Shown in pieces: positions 7,174-15,001 of a stretch of DNA of 64,000 nt. The stretch comes from Streptomyces sedi (GTDB taxonomy: Bacteria; Actinomycetota; Actinomycetes; Streptomycetales; Streptomycetaceae). Within the stretch, counting starts at the first letter, position 1; each line of letters begins with the position of its first letter. Both the position numbers and the translations under genes were made by a program. Where the stretch lies: the NCBI RefSeq assembly GCF_006335015.1, contig NZ_VDGT01000009.1, positions 1 to 64,000 of the forward strand, in the 5' to 3' direction. The notes beneath the pieces are model-generated. The model searched no databases. It worked only from the letters and a program-made list of their open reading frames with translations, and was not told where the DNA came from.

Positions 7174-9485
7174 ACGGGCCCGTGATCACCGACAACAGCG
7201 GCATCGGCGCGCTCAACGGGGACATCACCCAGGGCGGCGTCGGCGTGCTCCACGGCGACCAGTACGTCAACCAGTACGTGCTGGACCCGACGGCCTCGCC
7301 CGAGCGGGTCTTCGCGGAGGGGATGCGCTGTCTGAACGCGGGACTGCGGGAGCGCGCCCGGCACCTGGTGGAGATCGCGTTCGGCAGGGGCCACCGGCAC
7401 TCCCGTGAGCTGTTCTACGGCTGGGCGCTGACGATCATCAGCCGGCGCTCCCCCGAGGACCTCACGGACGAGGAGTGGCACCCGTTGCGCACGGCCCTCG
7501 ACGGCGTGCGGCGTTCCGCCCCCGAGGCGTCGAACGGGCCGGCGGACGGGCCGGCGGACGAGGGCGGGTACGCGGAGGCGGCGGCGCTGATCGACGACCT
7601 GCTGACGGCGGCCATCACCCCGCGGGACGCGGGCGGTTCGGCGGACGCGGACGGTTCGGGGGACGCGGCGGGCGAGCCGCGGGGCGCGGTCTTCGAGCTG
7701 CGGATGGCCGCGCTGCCGCCCGCGCGGCGGGCCGAGATGGCCGACCATCTGCGCAAGGTGTGGGAGAGCGTGGAGCGGTCGGTGCTCAGCTCCGTGGAGT
7801 CGGCGGAGATCGACGCGAGCCTGACGCCGGAGGCCAGGGGCGAACGGGCGGCGCGCCTTCCGCTGTTCTTCACGCCCGATCCGCTGCCGCTGGTCGAGCC
7901 GCCGCCGGTCAAGGAGTCGGCGCTGCCTGGCGACCGCTCGGGCGCGGCCACGGTGCTCGGGATCGCCGGCGCCTTCTTCGTGGCCGGTCTGGTGCTGGCC
8001 CTCTCCGAGCTGGCCGAGCTCGCCGCGCCCGTGCTGGTGCTTCTGCTCGTCTTCGCGACCCCCGCCGTGGTGCTGCTGTCGGTCGGCGGGCGGGGCGAGT
8101 TACGCAGGCGGGCGCGCCAGCGCCGCCGGCCGCCGTGGCTGCGGGAGGGGCGTCCGCTGTCGCCGGAGAAGGCGCGGCGGCGGGAGATGGCGGACCAGGA
8201 GTCGGGGGCGTCGCCGCCGGCGAGCGAGGCGTTGGCCTTCCACGCCTTCCGCGCCCGGCTGGCGGTGCTGGCCGCCGCCAGGTTCGCCGAGAAGCGCCCG
8301 GCGGGCGGTCAGGATCCCGACACCTGGCGGTTCGTCACGGCCCAGCTCAGGTCCGAGCTGGTCGAGAGGCTGTCGGTGCGCTACTGGCGGACCGGGCAGC
8401 CCGAGGGCCTGGACTGGCTGCTCCAGCTGCGGGCCGGGCAGGCGGCGCACGGCGGGAACCTGCCGCCCGCCCCCCGCCCGGCCTACCAGCAGTGGGCCTG
8501 GGTGCGCCTCGGTCTGATCCTCCTCGCCGTGGCGCTGGCGGTGCCGGTGCTGCCGCTGGCCGTGGTCGCGCCGCCGATGGCGCTCCTGGTGCTGCTGCTG
8601 TGGGGGGCGTCGGTGTGGACGGCGCTGAGCGTGGGGGTCCGGCTGGTCGAGGTGGGCATGGCGGCCCGGGAGATGGCCGACTTCGCCGACGAGGGGCGGG
8701 CCCACGCCGAGTGGAGCGCGTTTCTGCGGGCCAACAGGCCGGGGGACGAGCTGGTGGGACGCTGGATCGACCTGGAGCAACGGGCGATGCTGCGCGACGT
8801 GTTGCGGGATCACCGGATGCGGCACCACGGCATCCTCTTCACGTTCTCCCTGCTGGAGCCGGCGCCCGACTGCGTGCGGGCCAAGGTGCCGTTCGGGCCG
8901 CCGCGCTACTCGCGTTACGGGCTGAGGCTCTTCGTGCTGACGATGGCCGGCGTGTGGGTCTGCAGCTGGGAGATCGACGCGGCCACCGCGGTGCACGACG
9001 GGCGCAGGGACTTCGTCTTCCGCTTCGACTCGATCAGTTCGGTGGTGCTCCAGACCGCCGCGGCCCGGGCCGGCTCGACCGGTCTGGGAACGGCGCCCGA
9101 GCCCCGGGCCCGCACCGGGGAGGTGCTGCGTCTGGTGCTGAACAACCGGGAGGACCTGGAGGTGCGGATCGAGGACCACCACCAGCTGGTGGCGGCGGGC
9201 GCCGACCTCGGGCAGCTGCGGGAGGTGGCGTTGGAGACCTCGGGGGTCACGGCCGGCTTCCGGGTGCTGGCCGCGTTGGCCACCGAGGGCGAGGGATGGT
9301 TCGACGTGCGGCGCGCCCAGTCCCGCCAGGCGTTCCTCGACGAGGACGAGGACGAGGGGGAGGCGGAGGGGGGAACGGGCCGCCGCCCCGGCCCGGAGGC
9401 GGGGGCGGCGGCCCGGGAGGCGTTCGGGGCCGGTGCGCGTCAGGCGCCCGGGGCCTCGAAGGCCGGGATGACGGAACCCTCGTAG
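7170..9485 (+). CDS. Four-helix membrane protein with an N-terminal amyloid-like motif, putative effector
   Basis: A 771-aa protein; GTG 7170 overlaps the preceding stop by 4 nt and follows GGTGGGGAG. Residues 6-35 hold DNSGIGAL...QGGVGVLHGDQ plus an Asn/Gln/Tyr tail, matching the motif in the upstream protein. A helical region follows, then a hydrophobic hairpin at ~257-305, a basic cytoplasmic stretch (RRRARQRRRPP), a second hairpin at ~444-490, and a C-terminal domain at ~545-720 with beta strands ending in FRFDSISSVVLQ, reminiscent of PH/GRAM-like regulatory domains. The acidic tail DEDEDEGEAE comes near the end. The last 46 bp overlap the convergent metQ gene. No known family was recognised for the full protein; function unknown. 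Confidence 0.7.
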   Translation: MNGPVITDNSGIGALNGDITQGGVGVLHGDQYVNQYVLDPTASPERVFAEGMRCLNAGLRERARHLVEIAFGRGHRHSRELFYGWALTIISRRSPEDLTDEEWHPLRTALDGVRRSAPEASNGPADGPADEGGYAEAAALIDDLLTAAITPRDAGGSADADGSGDAAGEPRGAVFELRMAALPPARRAEMADHLRKVWESVERSVLSSVESAEIDASLTPEARGERAARLPLFFTPDPLPLVEPPPVKESALPGDRSGAATVLGIAGAFFVAGLVLALSELAELAAPVLVLLLVFATPAVVLLSVGGRGELRRRARQRRRPPWLREGRPLSPEKARRREMADQESGASPPASEALAFHAFRARLAVLAAARFAEKRPAGGQDPDTWRFVTAQLRSELVERLSVRYWRTGQPEGLDWLLQLRAGQAAHGGNLPPAPRPAYQQWAWVRLGLILLAVALAVPVLPLAVVAPPMALLVLLLWGASVWTALSVGVRLVEVGMAAREMADFADEGRAHAEWSAFLRANRPGDELVGRWIDLEQRAMLRDVLRDHRMRHHGILFTFSLLEPAPDCVRAKVPFGPPRYSRYGLRLFVLTMAGVWVCSWEIDAATAVHDGRRDFVFRFDSISSVVLQTAAARAGSTGLGTAPEPRARTGEVLRLVLNNREDLEVRIEDHHQLVAAGADLGQLREVALETSGVTAGFRVLAALATEGEGWFDVRRAQSRQAFLDEDEDEGEAEGGTGRRPGPEAGAAAREAFGAGARQAPGASKAGMTEPS

Positions 9486-10306
9486 GTGTCCTCGATGAAC
9501 TGCCGCACCTCGTCGGAGTTCAGCAGTTCGGCGAGTCGCTCGACCCGCGGGTCGTCCTCGTTGCCCGCGTTGACGGCCAGGAAGTTGGCGTACGGGTTGC
9601 CCTCGGCCTCCTCCAGGATCAGCGCGTCCTCGGCGGGGGCCAGGTTCGCCTCCAGCGCGTAGTTGCCGTTGATCACGGCGGCGTCGAAGTCGTCCAGGGC
9701 GCGGGGCAGGGAGGCGGCCTCCAGTTCCTGGAAGGTGATGCCGTTGTCCTCGGTGACGTCCGCCGGGGTGGCCTCGGCGCCGACGCCGTCGGCGAGCTCG
9801 ATGACGCCCTCGGAGGCGAGCAGGTGCAGCGCCCGGCCGCCGTTGGTGACGTCGTTGGGAATGGCGACCCTGGCCCCCTCCCCCAGCTCGTCGGCGCCGG
9901 CCAGCTCGCTGGAGTAGAGGCCGAGCGGCTCCAGGTGGACGTTGGCCACCGGCACGATGTCGGTGCCCTGCTGGGCGTTGAAGTCGTCCAGGTAGGGCTG
10001 GTGCTGGAAGAAGTTGGCGTCCACGTCGCCGTCGTTGACCAGGGTGTTGGGGGTCACGTAGTCGGTGACCTCCCGGATGTCCAGGTCGAGCCCGGCCTCC
10101 TCGGCCAGGTTGTCGCGGACGAACTCCAGGATCGCGACGTGCGGGACGGGGTTGGCCGCCACGCTCAGCGGCTGCGACGGGTCGGCGTTGTCGCCGTCCC
10201 CCGAGCCGCCGGTGTCCGGGTCGGAGTCCGTGCCGCAGGCCGTCAGGGCCAGGGCGAGGGCGGTGGTGGCGGCGAGAACGGCGCCGTGCCTGAGGTGGGT
10301 ACGCAC
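9440..10306 (-). CDS. metQ: Methionine ABC transporter substrate-binding lipoprotein
   Basis: A 288-aa protein with GTG start. The signal peptide ends in the lipobox LTAC with lipidated Cys24, followed by an Asp/Gly-rich tether. The body is NlpA/MetQ-like (HVAILEFVRDNLAEEAGLDLDI; YVTPNTLVNDGDVDANFFQHQPYLDDF). It captures methionine outside the membrane and hands it to MetI. It is the last gene of metN-metI-metQ, 77 bp after metI. Its 3' end overlaps the convergent upstream membrane gene by 46 bp, which is unusual in this window. Confidence 0.95.
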   Translation of the reverse strand: MRTHLRHGAVLAATTALALALTACGTDSDPDTGGSGDGDNADPSQPLSVAANPVPHVAILEFVRDNLAEEAGLDLDIREVTDYVTPNTLVNDGDVDANFFQHQPYLDDFNAQQGTDIVPVANVHLEPLGLYSSELAGADELGEGARVAIPNDVTNGGRALHLLASEGVIELADGVGAEATPADVTEDNGITFQELEAASLPRALDDFDAAVINGNYALEANLAPAEDALILEEAEGNPYANFLAVNAGNEDDPRVERLAELLNSDEVRQFIEDTYEGSVIPAFEAPGA

Positions 10307-10383
10307 GAAGAGTGCCTTTCACTTGCGGCGGGTGGTGACAGGGGCCGGGAGTCGTCCCGGGGTCTGTGGGGCGGGCCGGCGGG

Positions 10384-11052
10384 TCAGCCGGTCCGGGTGC
10401 GGCGGGCGAGGAGCCGGACGACGCCGTCGCCGAGCAGCTGCACGGCGGTGACGATCACCAGCAGGACGACGACGGTCAGCAGCATGAACTCGTCCTCGAA
10501 GCGCTGGTAGCCGTAGGTGTAGGCGAGGGTGCCGAGCCCGCCGCCGCCGACCGCGCCGGCCATGGCCGAGTAGCCGATCAGCGCGATGACGGTGGTGGTC
10601 AGCCCCGCGACCAGCGAGGGCAGCGACTGCGGCAGCAGCACCTTCCCGACCACGGTCCAGGTGCCGCCGCCCATCGCGTGCGCCGCCTCGACCAGCCCGT
10701 GGTCGACCTCGCGCAGCGCGGTCTCCACCAGCCGCGCGAAGAACGGGATGGCGGCGATCGCCAGCGGCACCACGGCGGCCGTCGGCCCGATCGCCGTACC
10801 GACCACGAAGCGGGTGAACGGGATCAGCGCGACCAGCAGGATGATGAACGGCAGCGAGCGGCCGACGTTGACGACGACGCCGATCGCCCGGTTGGCGACC
10901 ACGTTGCGCAGCGGCCCGCCCTTGTCGGTGAGGACCAGCAGCACGCCGAGCGGCAGGCCGCCGAGGACCGAGTAGAACGTGGCCCAGCCGACCATGTACA
11001 GGGTGTCGATCGTGCCCTGGGTGAGCAGCGGCTCCATCTGGGACCAGGTCAT
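10384..11052 (-). CDS. metI: Methionine ABC transporter permease
   Basis: A 222-aa integral membrane protein with about five helices and the cytoplasmic EAA loop VEAAHAMGGGTWTVVGKVLLP cut to its core EAAHAMGGG, which docks with the ATPase. Length and the opening WSQMEPLLTQGTIDTLYMV fit MetI. It forms the translocation channel for methionine. The start codon overlaps the metN stop by four bases (ATGA), so synthesis is coupled. Confidence 0.95.
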   Translation of the reverse strand: MTWSQMEPLLTQGTIDTLYMVGWATFYSVLGGLPLGVLLVLTDKGGPLRNVVANRAIGVVVNVGRSLPFIILLVALIPFTRFVVGTAIGPTAAVVPLAIAAIPFFARLVETALREVDHGLVEAAHAMGGGTWTVVGKVLLPQSLPSLVAGLTTTVIALIGYSAMAGAVGGGGLGTLAYTYGYQRFEDEFMLLTVVVLLVIVTAVQLLGDGVVRLLARRTRTG

Positions 11053-12149
11053 CGGGTGCCCTCCGGGGCGAGTGCGTCGGTGGGCCGGGGCCCGGGGTCT
11101 TCGTCGGTCCCGCCGTCGGCGGGGGTCTCCCGGGGCGCGGGCGCCTCCCGCGCGGCGGGCTCCACGGTGAGGCCGCGCTCGCGCAGATAGGCGAGGGCCT
11201 CCGCGTTGCTCTCCGGGTGGCCGGGCAGCTCGATCCGCATCCGGCCGACCTGACGGCCGCCGACGGTGTCCATGGCGGCGCCGAGGATCGACACGTCGAC
11301 ATCGTGGGCCCGCGCCAGGTGGGAGATGACCGGCTGGCCGGCGTTCTCCCCGTGGAAGGTGACGTCCACGACGGTGCGCCCGTCGCCGGCGACCGGCCCG
11401 GCGACGGGGAACAGCTCACGCGCCAGCCGGGAGCCCGGCGTCGCCAGCAGCTCGTTGACCACGCCGGCCTCGACGATCCGGCCGTGCTCCATCAGCGCCG
11501 CCGAGTCGCACACCGCCTTGACGACGTCCATCTCGTGGGTGATCAGCAGCACCGTCAGGCCGAGCTGCTTGTTGAGGTCCCGCAGCAGCCCCAGCACGGA
11601 ACGGGTGGTCTCCGGGTCCAGGGCGGAGGTGGCCTCGTCGGAGAGCAGCACCTTGGGGTCGCCGGCCAGCGCCCGCGCGATCCCGACGCGCTGCTTCTGG
11701 CCGCCGGACAGCTGCGCCGGGTAGGCGGCGGCGTGGTCGGCGAGGCCCACGAGGTCGAGCAACTCCAGTGCCTTCCGGGCCCGTTCGCGCCGGGTCAGCC
11801 CCAGGATCTCCAGCGGTAGCTCGACGTTGCCGCGCACCGTGCGGGAGGAGAGCAGGTTGAAGTGCTGGAAGATCATGCCGATGCCGGTGCGCGCCCGGCG
11901 CAGCGAACGGCCCGCCCTGTGGCGCGGTCCTGGCAGCGCGGTGAGGTCCTGGCCGTCGACGGTCACGGTGCCGGAGTCGGGGCGTTCCAGCAGGTTGACG
12001 CAGCGGATCAGGGTGGACTTGCCCGCCCCGCTGCGACCGATGACGCCGTACATCTCGCCCGGCTCGACATGGAGGCTGACGCCGTCGAGCGCGGTGACCT
12101 CGCGGCCACGTGAACGGTAGACCTTGGTGAGATCCGTGGTGGTGATCAC
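11049..12149 (-). CDS. metN: Methionine ABC transporter ATPase with NIL domain
   Basis: A 366-aa protein. Walker A GRSGAGKST, signature LSGGQKQRV and Walker B VLLSDEAT are intact, with the D-loop following. Residues ~255-330 form the C-terminal NIL domain typical of MetN, which binds methionine and inhibits transport when the cell is replete. The Pro/Ala-rich tail after the NIL domain is not conserved. It heads the metNIQ operon. The 5' leader of about 190-275 nt contains a Cys-rich small ORF and a stable hairpin, described separately. Confidence 0.96.
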   Translation of the reverse strand: MITTTDLTKVYRSRGREVTALDGVSLHVEPGEMYGVIGRSGAGKSTLIRCVNLLERPDSGTVTVDGQDLTALPGPRHRAGRSLRRARTGIGMIFQHFNLLSSRTVRGNVELPLEILGLTRRERARKALELLDLVGLADHAAAYPAQLSGGQKQRVGIARALAGDPKVLLSDEATSALDPETTRSVLGLLRDLNKQLGLTVLLITHEMDVVKAVCDSAALMEHGRIVEAGVVNELLATPGSRLARELFPVAGPVAGDGRTVVDVTFHGENAGQPVISHLARAHDVDVSILGAAMDTVGGRQVGRMRIELPGHPESNAEALAYLRERGLTVEPAAREAPAPRETPADGGTDEDPGPRPTDALAPEGTR

Positions 12150-12226
12150 TGGCTTCCATCGCTGTAGGCGGGCGCACGACGGCCGTGGGCCCTGGCGGAG
12201 GTGTCAGGTGCGGAGCGCGTGAGCGG

Positions 12227-12269
12227 GGAACGGCCGGCCGGGGACCGTCCGGTCAGGTCCGGCCGTTCC
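12227..12269 (-). promoter_or_regulatory. Stable hairpin in the metNIQ leader (putative attenuator)
   Basis: An 11-bp perfect stem pairs 12227-12237 with 12259-12269 (GGAACGGCCGG with its complement). Inside it a smaller GGACC/GGTCC hairpin (12242-12246 with 12256-12260) can form as an alternative. It lies between the Cys-rich small ORF and metN. There is no U-tract, so Rho-dependent or translational effects are as likely as intrinsic termination. Confidence 0.55.
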
Positions 12270-12337
12270 GGCGACGCACGGGCGGGCCGGCGCGGCGGCG
12301 GGTTCGCTTCGGGGCGCGAGGCGCTCGGTGGGGGCCC

Positions 12338-12424
12338 TCAGCGGGCACACATTCGACACGGACAGTGAGCACCGGGCAACATCTGCGCCTCGGTCGCCGC
12401 GTGGGGGCTGCTCGTCGGTGTCAT
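12338..12424 (-). CDS. Cys-rich 28-codon leader peptide upstream of metNIQ
   Basis: On the minus strand ATG 12424 opens a 28-codon frame closed by TGA at 12340-12338. Its last nine residues are HCPCRMCAR: three Cys codons and one Met codon within six codons, right before the stop. An internal ATG (12382) would give a 14-residue version, MLPGAHCPCRMCAR. No Shine-Dalgarno site is seen before ATG 12424, so translation may be leaderless. Cys clusters at the end of short upstream ORFs are known in actinobacteria (mycobacteria) as cysteine-responsive attenuators of sulfur genes. Here it precedes a methionine importer. Coding status is inferred from composition and context only. Confidence 0.55.
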   Translation of the reverse strand: MTPTSSPHAATEAQMLPGAHCPCRMCAR

Positions 12425-12570
12425 GCCGTCCAGTAAAACAGACCGGTCAGAGCGTTATCACCACGGTCCGGCGCGCTGTGGCCAACGCCACGTCGCGCCG
12501 TCCCCGGCGGGCGGCGTCTCCCGGGCGCCGGGGGCCGGGCCCCGAGGTCCGGCGGGCCCGCGAGCCGGGC

Positions 12571-12576
12571 TAGAGT
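12571..12576 (+). promoter_or_regulatory. Likely -10 (TAGAGT) of a leaderless promoter
   Basis: TAGAGT is followed by CGTCGCC and then the ATG at 12584, so transcription would begin at the start codon. There is no ribosome site before that ATG. The same arrangement (TAGGGT, 7 nt, ATG) occurs at 54541. Confidence 0.5.
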
Positions 12577-12583
12577 CGTCGCC

Positions 12584-12961
12584 ATGTTCACCCCGTTGAC
12601 GGTCACGGTCGTGGTGACCGGGCTGCTGCTGGCGGTCTGGTGCGGGTACGCGTCCTTCCGCGACCAGCCGGTCAAGGACTGGCACTACGGGGGCGCGGCG
12701 CTCGTCGAACTCTTCGCCCTGGCCCAGGCCGTGGTCTCCACGGTCGCCCTCGCGGGCGGCGACCGGCCGGCCGGCGACGGCAGCACGGTGGTCTTCGTCT
12801 GCTACCTGGTCGCGGTGCCGCTGTGTCTGCCGCTGACGGTCGTCGTCTCCTTCACCGAACGGAACCGCTGGGGCTCGGCGACGGTCGCCGTCGGCGCGGC
12901 CGTGGCGGCGGTCCTGGAGCTGCGGCTGGCCGACGTGTGGGCGGGGGCGGCCGGTGTCTGA
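12584..12961 (+). CDS. Small integral membrane protein of unknown function
   Basis: A 125-aa protein with about four hydrophobic helices: residues 5-20, the middle 40-55, 70-88 and 95-112. A short polar loop SFRDQPVKDWH lies between helices 1 and 2. It is co-transcribed with, and overlaps by 8 bases, the next small membrane protein, so the two may act together. No family name was recognised. Confidence 0.75.
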   Translation: MFTPLTVTVVVTGLLLAVWCGYASFRDQPVKDWHYGGAALVELFALAQAVVSTVALAGGDRPAGDGSTVVFVCYLVAVPLCLPLTVVVSFTERNRWGSATVAVGAAVAAVLELRLADVWAGAAGV

Positions 12962-13373
12962 GGCCCCGACGACCGCGTCCCCCGGCGGGCGGCCGGACCT
13001 GAAGCACGGCCCGGGGCGGCTGCTGGTGCTGCTCTACGGGATCTTCGCGGTGGGCGCCGCCTCGCGCTCGCTCTACCAGCTGTCGACCAGGTTCGACGAC
13101 GCGCCGGTGGCGTATGTGCTGTCCGCGGTGGCCGCCGTGGTCTACGCCGCGATCACCTTCTGCCTCGTCCGGGGCGGGGAACGCGCGCGGCGCGTCGGAC
13201 TCGTGTGCTGCGCGGTCGAGTTGGTCGGCGTCCTGACCGTCGGCACCTGGTCGCTGGTCGACCCCGGCGCCTTCCCCGACGCGACGGTCTGGTCCGACTA
13301 CGGCATCGGCTACGTCTTCCTCCCCCTGATCCTCCCCCTCACCGGCCTGCGCTGGCTCCGCGCGGCGGCGTAG
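12954..13373 (+). CDS. Small integral membrane protein of unknown function, partner of the preceding gene
   Basis: A 139-aa protein starting at GTG 12954 inside the end of the previous gene. A polar N-terminus of about 22 residues is followed by four hydrophobic stretches (LLVLLYGIFAVGAASR; YVLSAVAAVVYAAITFCLV; VGLVCCAVELVGVLTVGTW; IGYVFLPLILPLTGLRWL). The order and size resemble actinobacterial hypothetical membrane proteins. Function unknown. Confidence 0.75.
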   Translation: MSEAPTTASPGGRPDLKHGPGRLLVLLYGIFAVGAASRSLYQLSTRFDDAPVAYVLSAVAAVVYAAITFCLVRGGERARRVGLVCCAVELVGVLTVGTWSLVDPGAFPDATVWSDYGIGYVFLPLILPLTGLRWLRAAA

Positions 13374-13498
13374 CCGCTGCGCGGCAGTGCGGGGACGCGG
13401 GCCCGTGCGGGGACGCGAGCAACCCACCACCGGGCCGGCGGACGACCACCCACCCGCACCACCCGGCACCGCTGTCGGCGGACGGCCCGCCGGAGGCC

Positions 13499-14071
13499 TC
13501 AGCGGGGCCGCGCCGGCTGGTATCCCTCACGGATACGGGCGTCCAACACCTCCAGCAGACCGGCGAGGTCCCCCGCGACGGCGAGGTCGTCCAACGTCCT
13601 GGCCGAGAGCAGCCCCGTGTCGGCGATGCCGCGCAGGGCGTCCAGCAGCGGCGTCCAGAAGCCGCCCGCGTCGAGAAGCCCGACCGGCTTGGCGTGGAGC
13701 CCCAGTTGGCGCCACGACCACACCTCGAATATCTCCTCCAGCGTGCCGAGCCCGCCCGGCAGGGCCGCGAACGCGTCGGCGCGGTCGGCCATGAGCGCCT
13801 TGCGTTCGTGCATCGTCTCGCAGATGACCAGCTCGGTCAGGCCCTCGTGCGCCCACTCCCGTGCGATCAGGTCGCGCGGCATCACGCCGATGACCTCTCC
13901 GCCCGCCTTCAGCGCGGCGTCCGCGACGACGCCCATCAGCCCCGAGCGGCCCCCGCCGTAGACCAGCCCGACACCCCGTTCGGCCAGCCCGGTCCCCACG
14001 GCGGCGGCCAGCGCGGCGTACGCCGGGTCGTTGCCGTGGGACGAGGCGAGGAAGACAGCGAGGCGGCGCAT
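13499..14071 (-). CDS. LOG-family protein (TIGR00730), putative cytokinin-riboside phosphoribohydrolase
   Basis: A 190-aa protein when started at ATG 14071 (GGAG upstream). It carries the LOG signature PGGLGTLEE at 105-113 and the conserved GGGRSGLMG at 39-47. Family members hydrolyse nucleoside 5'-monophosphates such as cytokinin-riboside monophosphate, releasing the base; many bacterial ones act on AMP or have unknown targets. It stands alone and is convergent with the small membrane protein pair. Confidence 0.88.
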   Translation of the reverse strand: MRRLAVFLASSHGNDPAYAALAAAVGTGLAERGVGLVYGGGRSGLMGVVADAALKAGGEVIGVMPRDLIAREWAHEGLTELVICETMHERKALMADRADAFAALPGGLGTLEEIFEVWSWRQLGLHAKPVGLLDAGGFWTPLLDALRGIADTGLLSARTLDDLAVAGDLAGLLEVLDARIREGYQPARPR

Positions 14072-14201
14072 GGGGCACTCCGGACGAGAACGAGGGGCGG
14101 ACAACACCTCGGCCGGCGGCAGACGCCGCCGGCCGGTGGGTGGGGGCGCGCCGCGAGGGAAGCGGGCGCCCGGGTGGGAACGGGTCGGAACGGGTGGGAA
14201 G

Positions 14202-14711
14202 CTACGCGGCGACCGTGCGCTCCGGCTCCGGGACGGCCACCGGCTTCTCCATGGTGACCAGCGACAGATGGCGCGAGATCTGCTCCACGGAGACCGGGGC
14301 GTAGCCGAGGCGGCGGTAGAGCCGCTGGTTGGCCGCGCCGCGCTGCCCCGTGGAGAGGCGGTAGCGGGCGGCGGAACGCTCGGCGGCCAGCCGCCGTTCG
14401 ACCGCGACCAGCAGCCGCCCGCCCAGCCCGTGCCGCTGCATCCTCGGATGGACGATCAGCCGGCCGATCGGGGCCGTGCCGTCGGCCTCGACCGTGCCGC
14501 GTACCGAGCCGACGACCTCCGCGCCGAGCCGCGCCACCAGGACGCAGCTCTCGGCCAGTTCGGCGCGCAGCTCGTCGAGGGACTGGGTGAGCGGTTCGAT
14601 GCCGTAGTCGCCGTACAGCTCGGCCTCCGACTGGTAACACAGGTACTGGAGTTTGAGGATCTGCTCGACATCCCGCTCGGTCGCCGGCTCGATCGTGACG
14701 CTCATGCCCAT
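14202..14711 (-). CDS. GNAT-family N-acetyltransferase
   Basis: A 169-aa protein starting at ATG 14711, which follows GGAGG at 8 nt. The core GRLIVHPRMQRHGLGGRLL has the acetyl-CoA loop (Q/R-x-x-G-x-G/A pattern, here RHGLGG), followed by a second conserved helix GAANQRLYRRLGY. It is a single GNAT domain; the substrate is unknown. It lies 130 bp upstream of the LOG gene on the same strand. Confidence 0.82.
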   Translation of the reverse strand: MGMSVTIEPATERDVEQILKLQYLCYQSEAELYGDYGIEPLTQSLDELRAELAESCVLVARLGAEVVGSVRGTVEADGTAPIGRLIVHPRMQRHGLGGRLLVAVERRLAAERSAARYRLSTGQRGAANQRLYRRLGYAPVSVEQISRHLSLVTMEKPVAVPEPERTVAA

Positions 14712-14942
14712 TGCACACGCCTCCAGGTGAGGAGTTCGGCCGGCCGCGCTGAGGTGAGGGTGCAGGCGGGCCGGCAACAGCCCTGACGACGCAGGTCAGA
14801 ACCCGCGCCGTCAGCATTGTGCTAGGGAGCGGCCCGTGGGGGAATGCCCCCGGGCCAACCGCGCTGTGAGATTCACGACTCACTCACCGTTCCGGCCGCC
14901 ACGAGCCGGGCGAAACGGCAGGGAAACGGACGGCGAACGACG

Positions 14943-14987
14943 CGCGCCGCCCGGTCGCTCGTTCGGGTGAAGGAGCCGGGCGGCGCG
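14943..14987 (-). terminator. Hairpin terminator after the glycerophosphodiesterase gene
   Basis: A 12-bp perfect G/C stem joins 14943-14954 to 14976-14987 across a 21-nt loop, starting 15 bp beyond the stop codon at 15002. It has no U-tract, as is common for Streptomyces terminators. Confidence 0.6.
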
Positions 14988-15001
14988 GTGGTGACGTGGC
15001 G

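Noticed and set aside
7475..10510. A 1,011-codon plus-strand frame
   Set aside because: Low-complexity Gly/Ala/Arg translation that shadows the membrane protein gene and runs antisense to metQ; no ribosome site or family match.
12150..12480. SAM riboswitch upstream of metN
   Set aside because: None of the conserved SAM-I/IV or SAM-II core strings were recognised; the visible features are the small ORF and hairpin.
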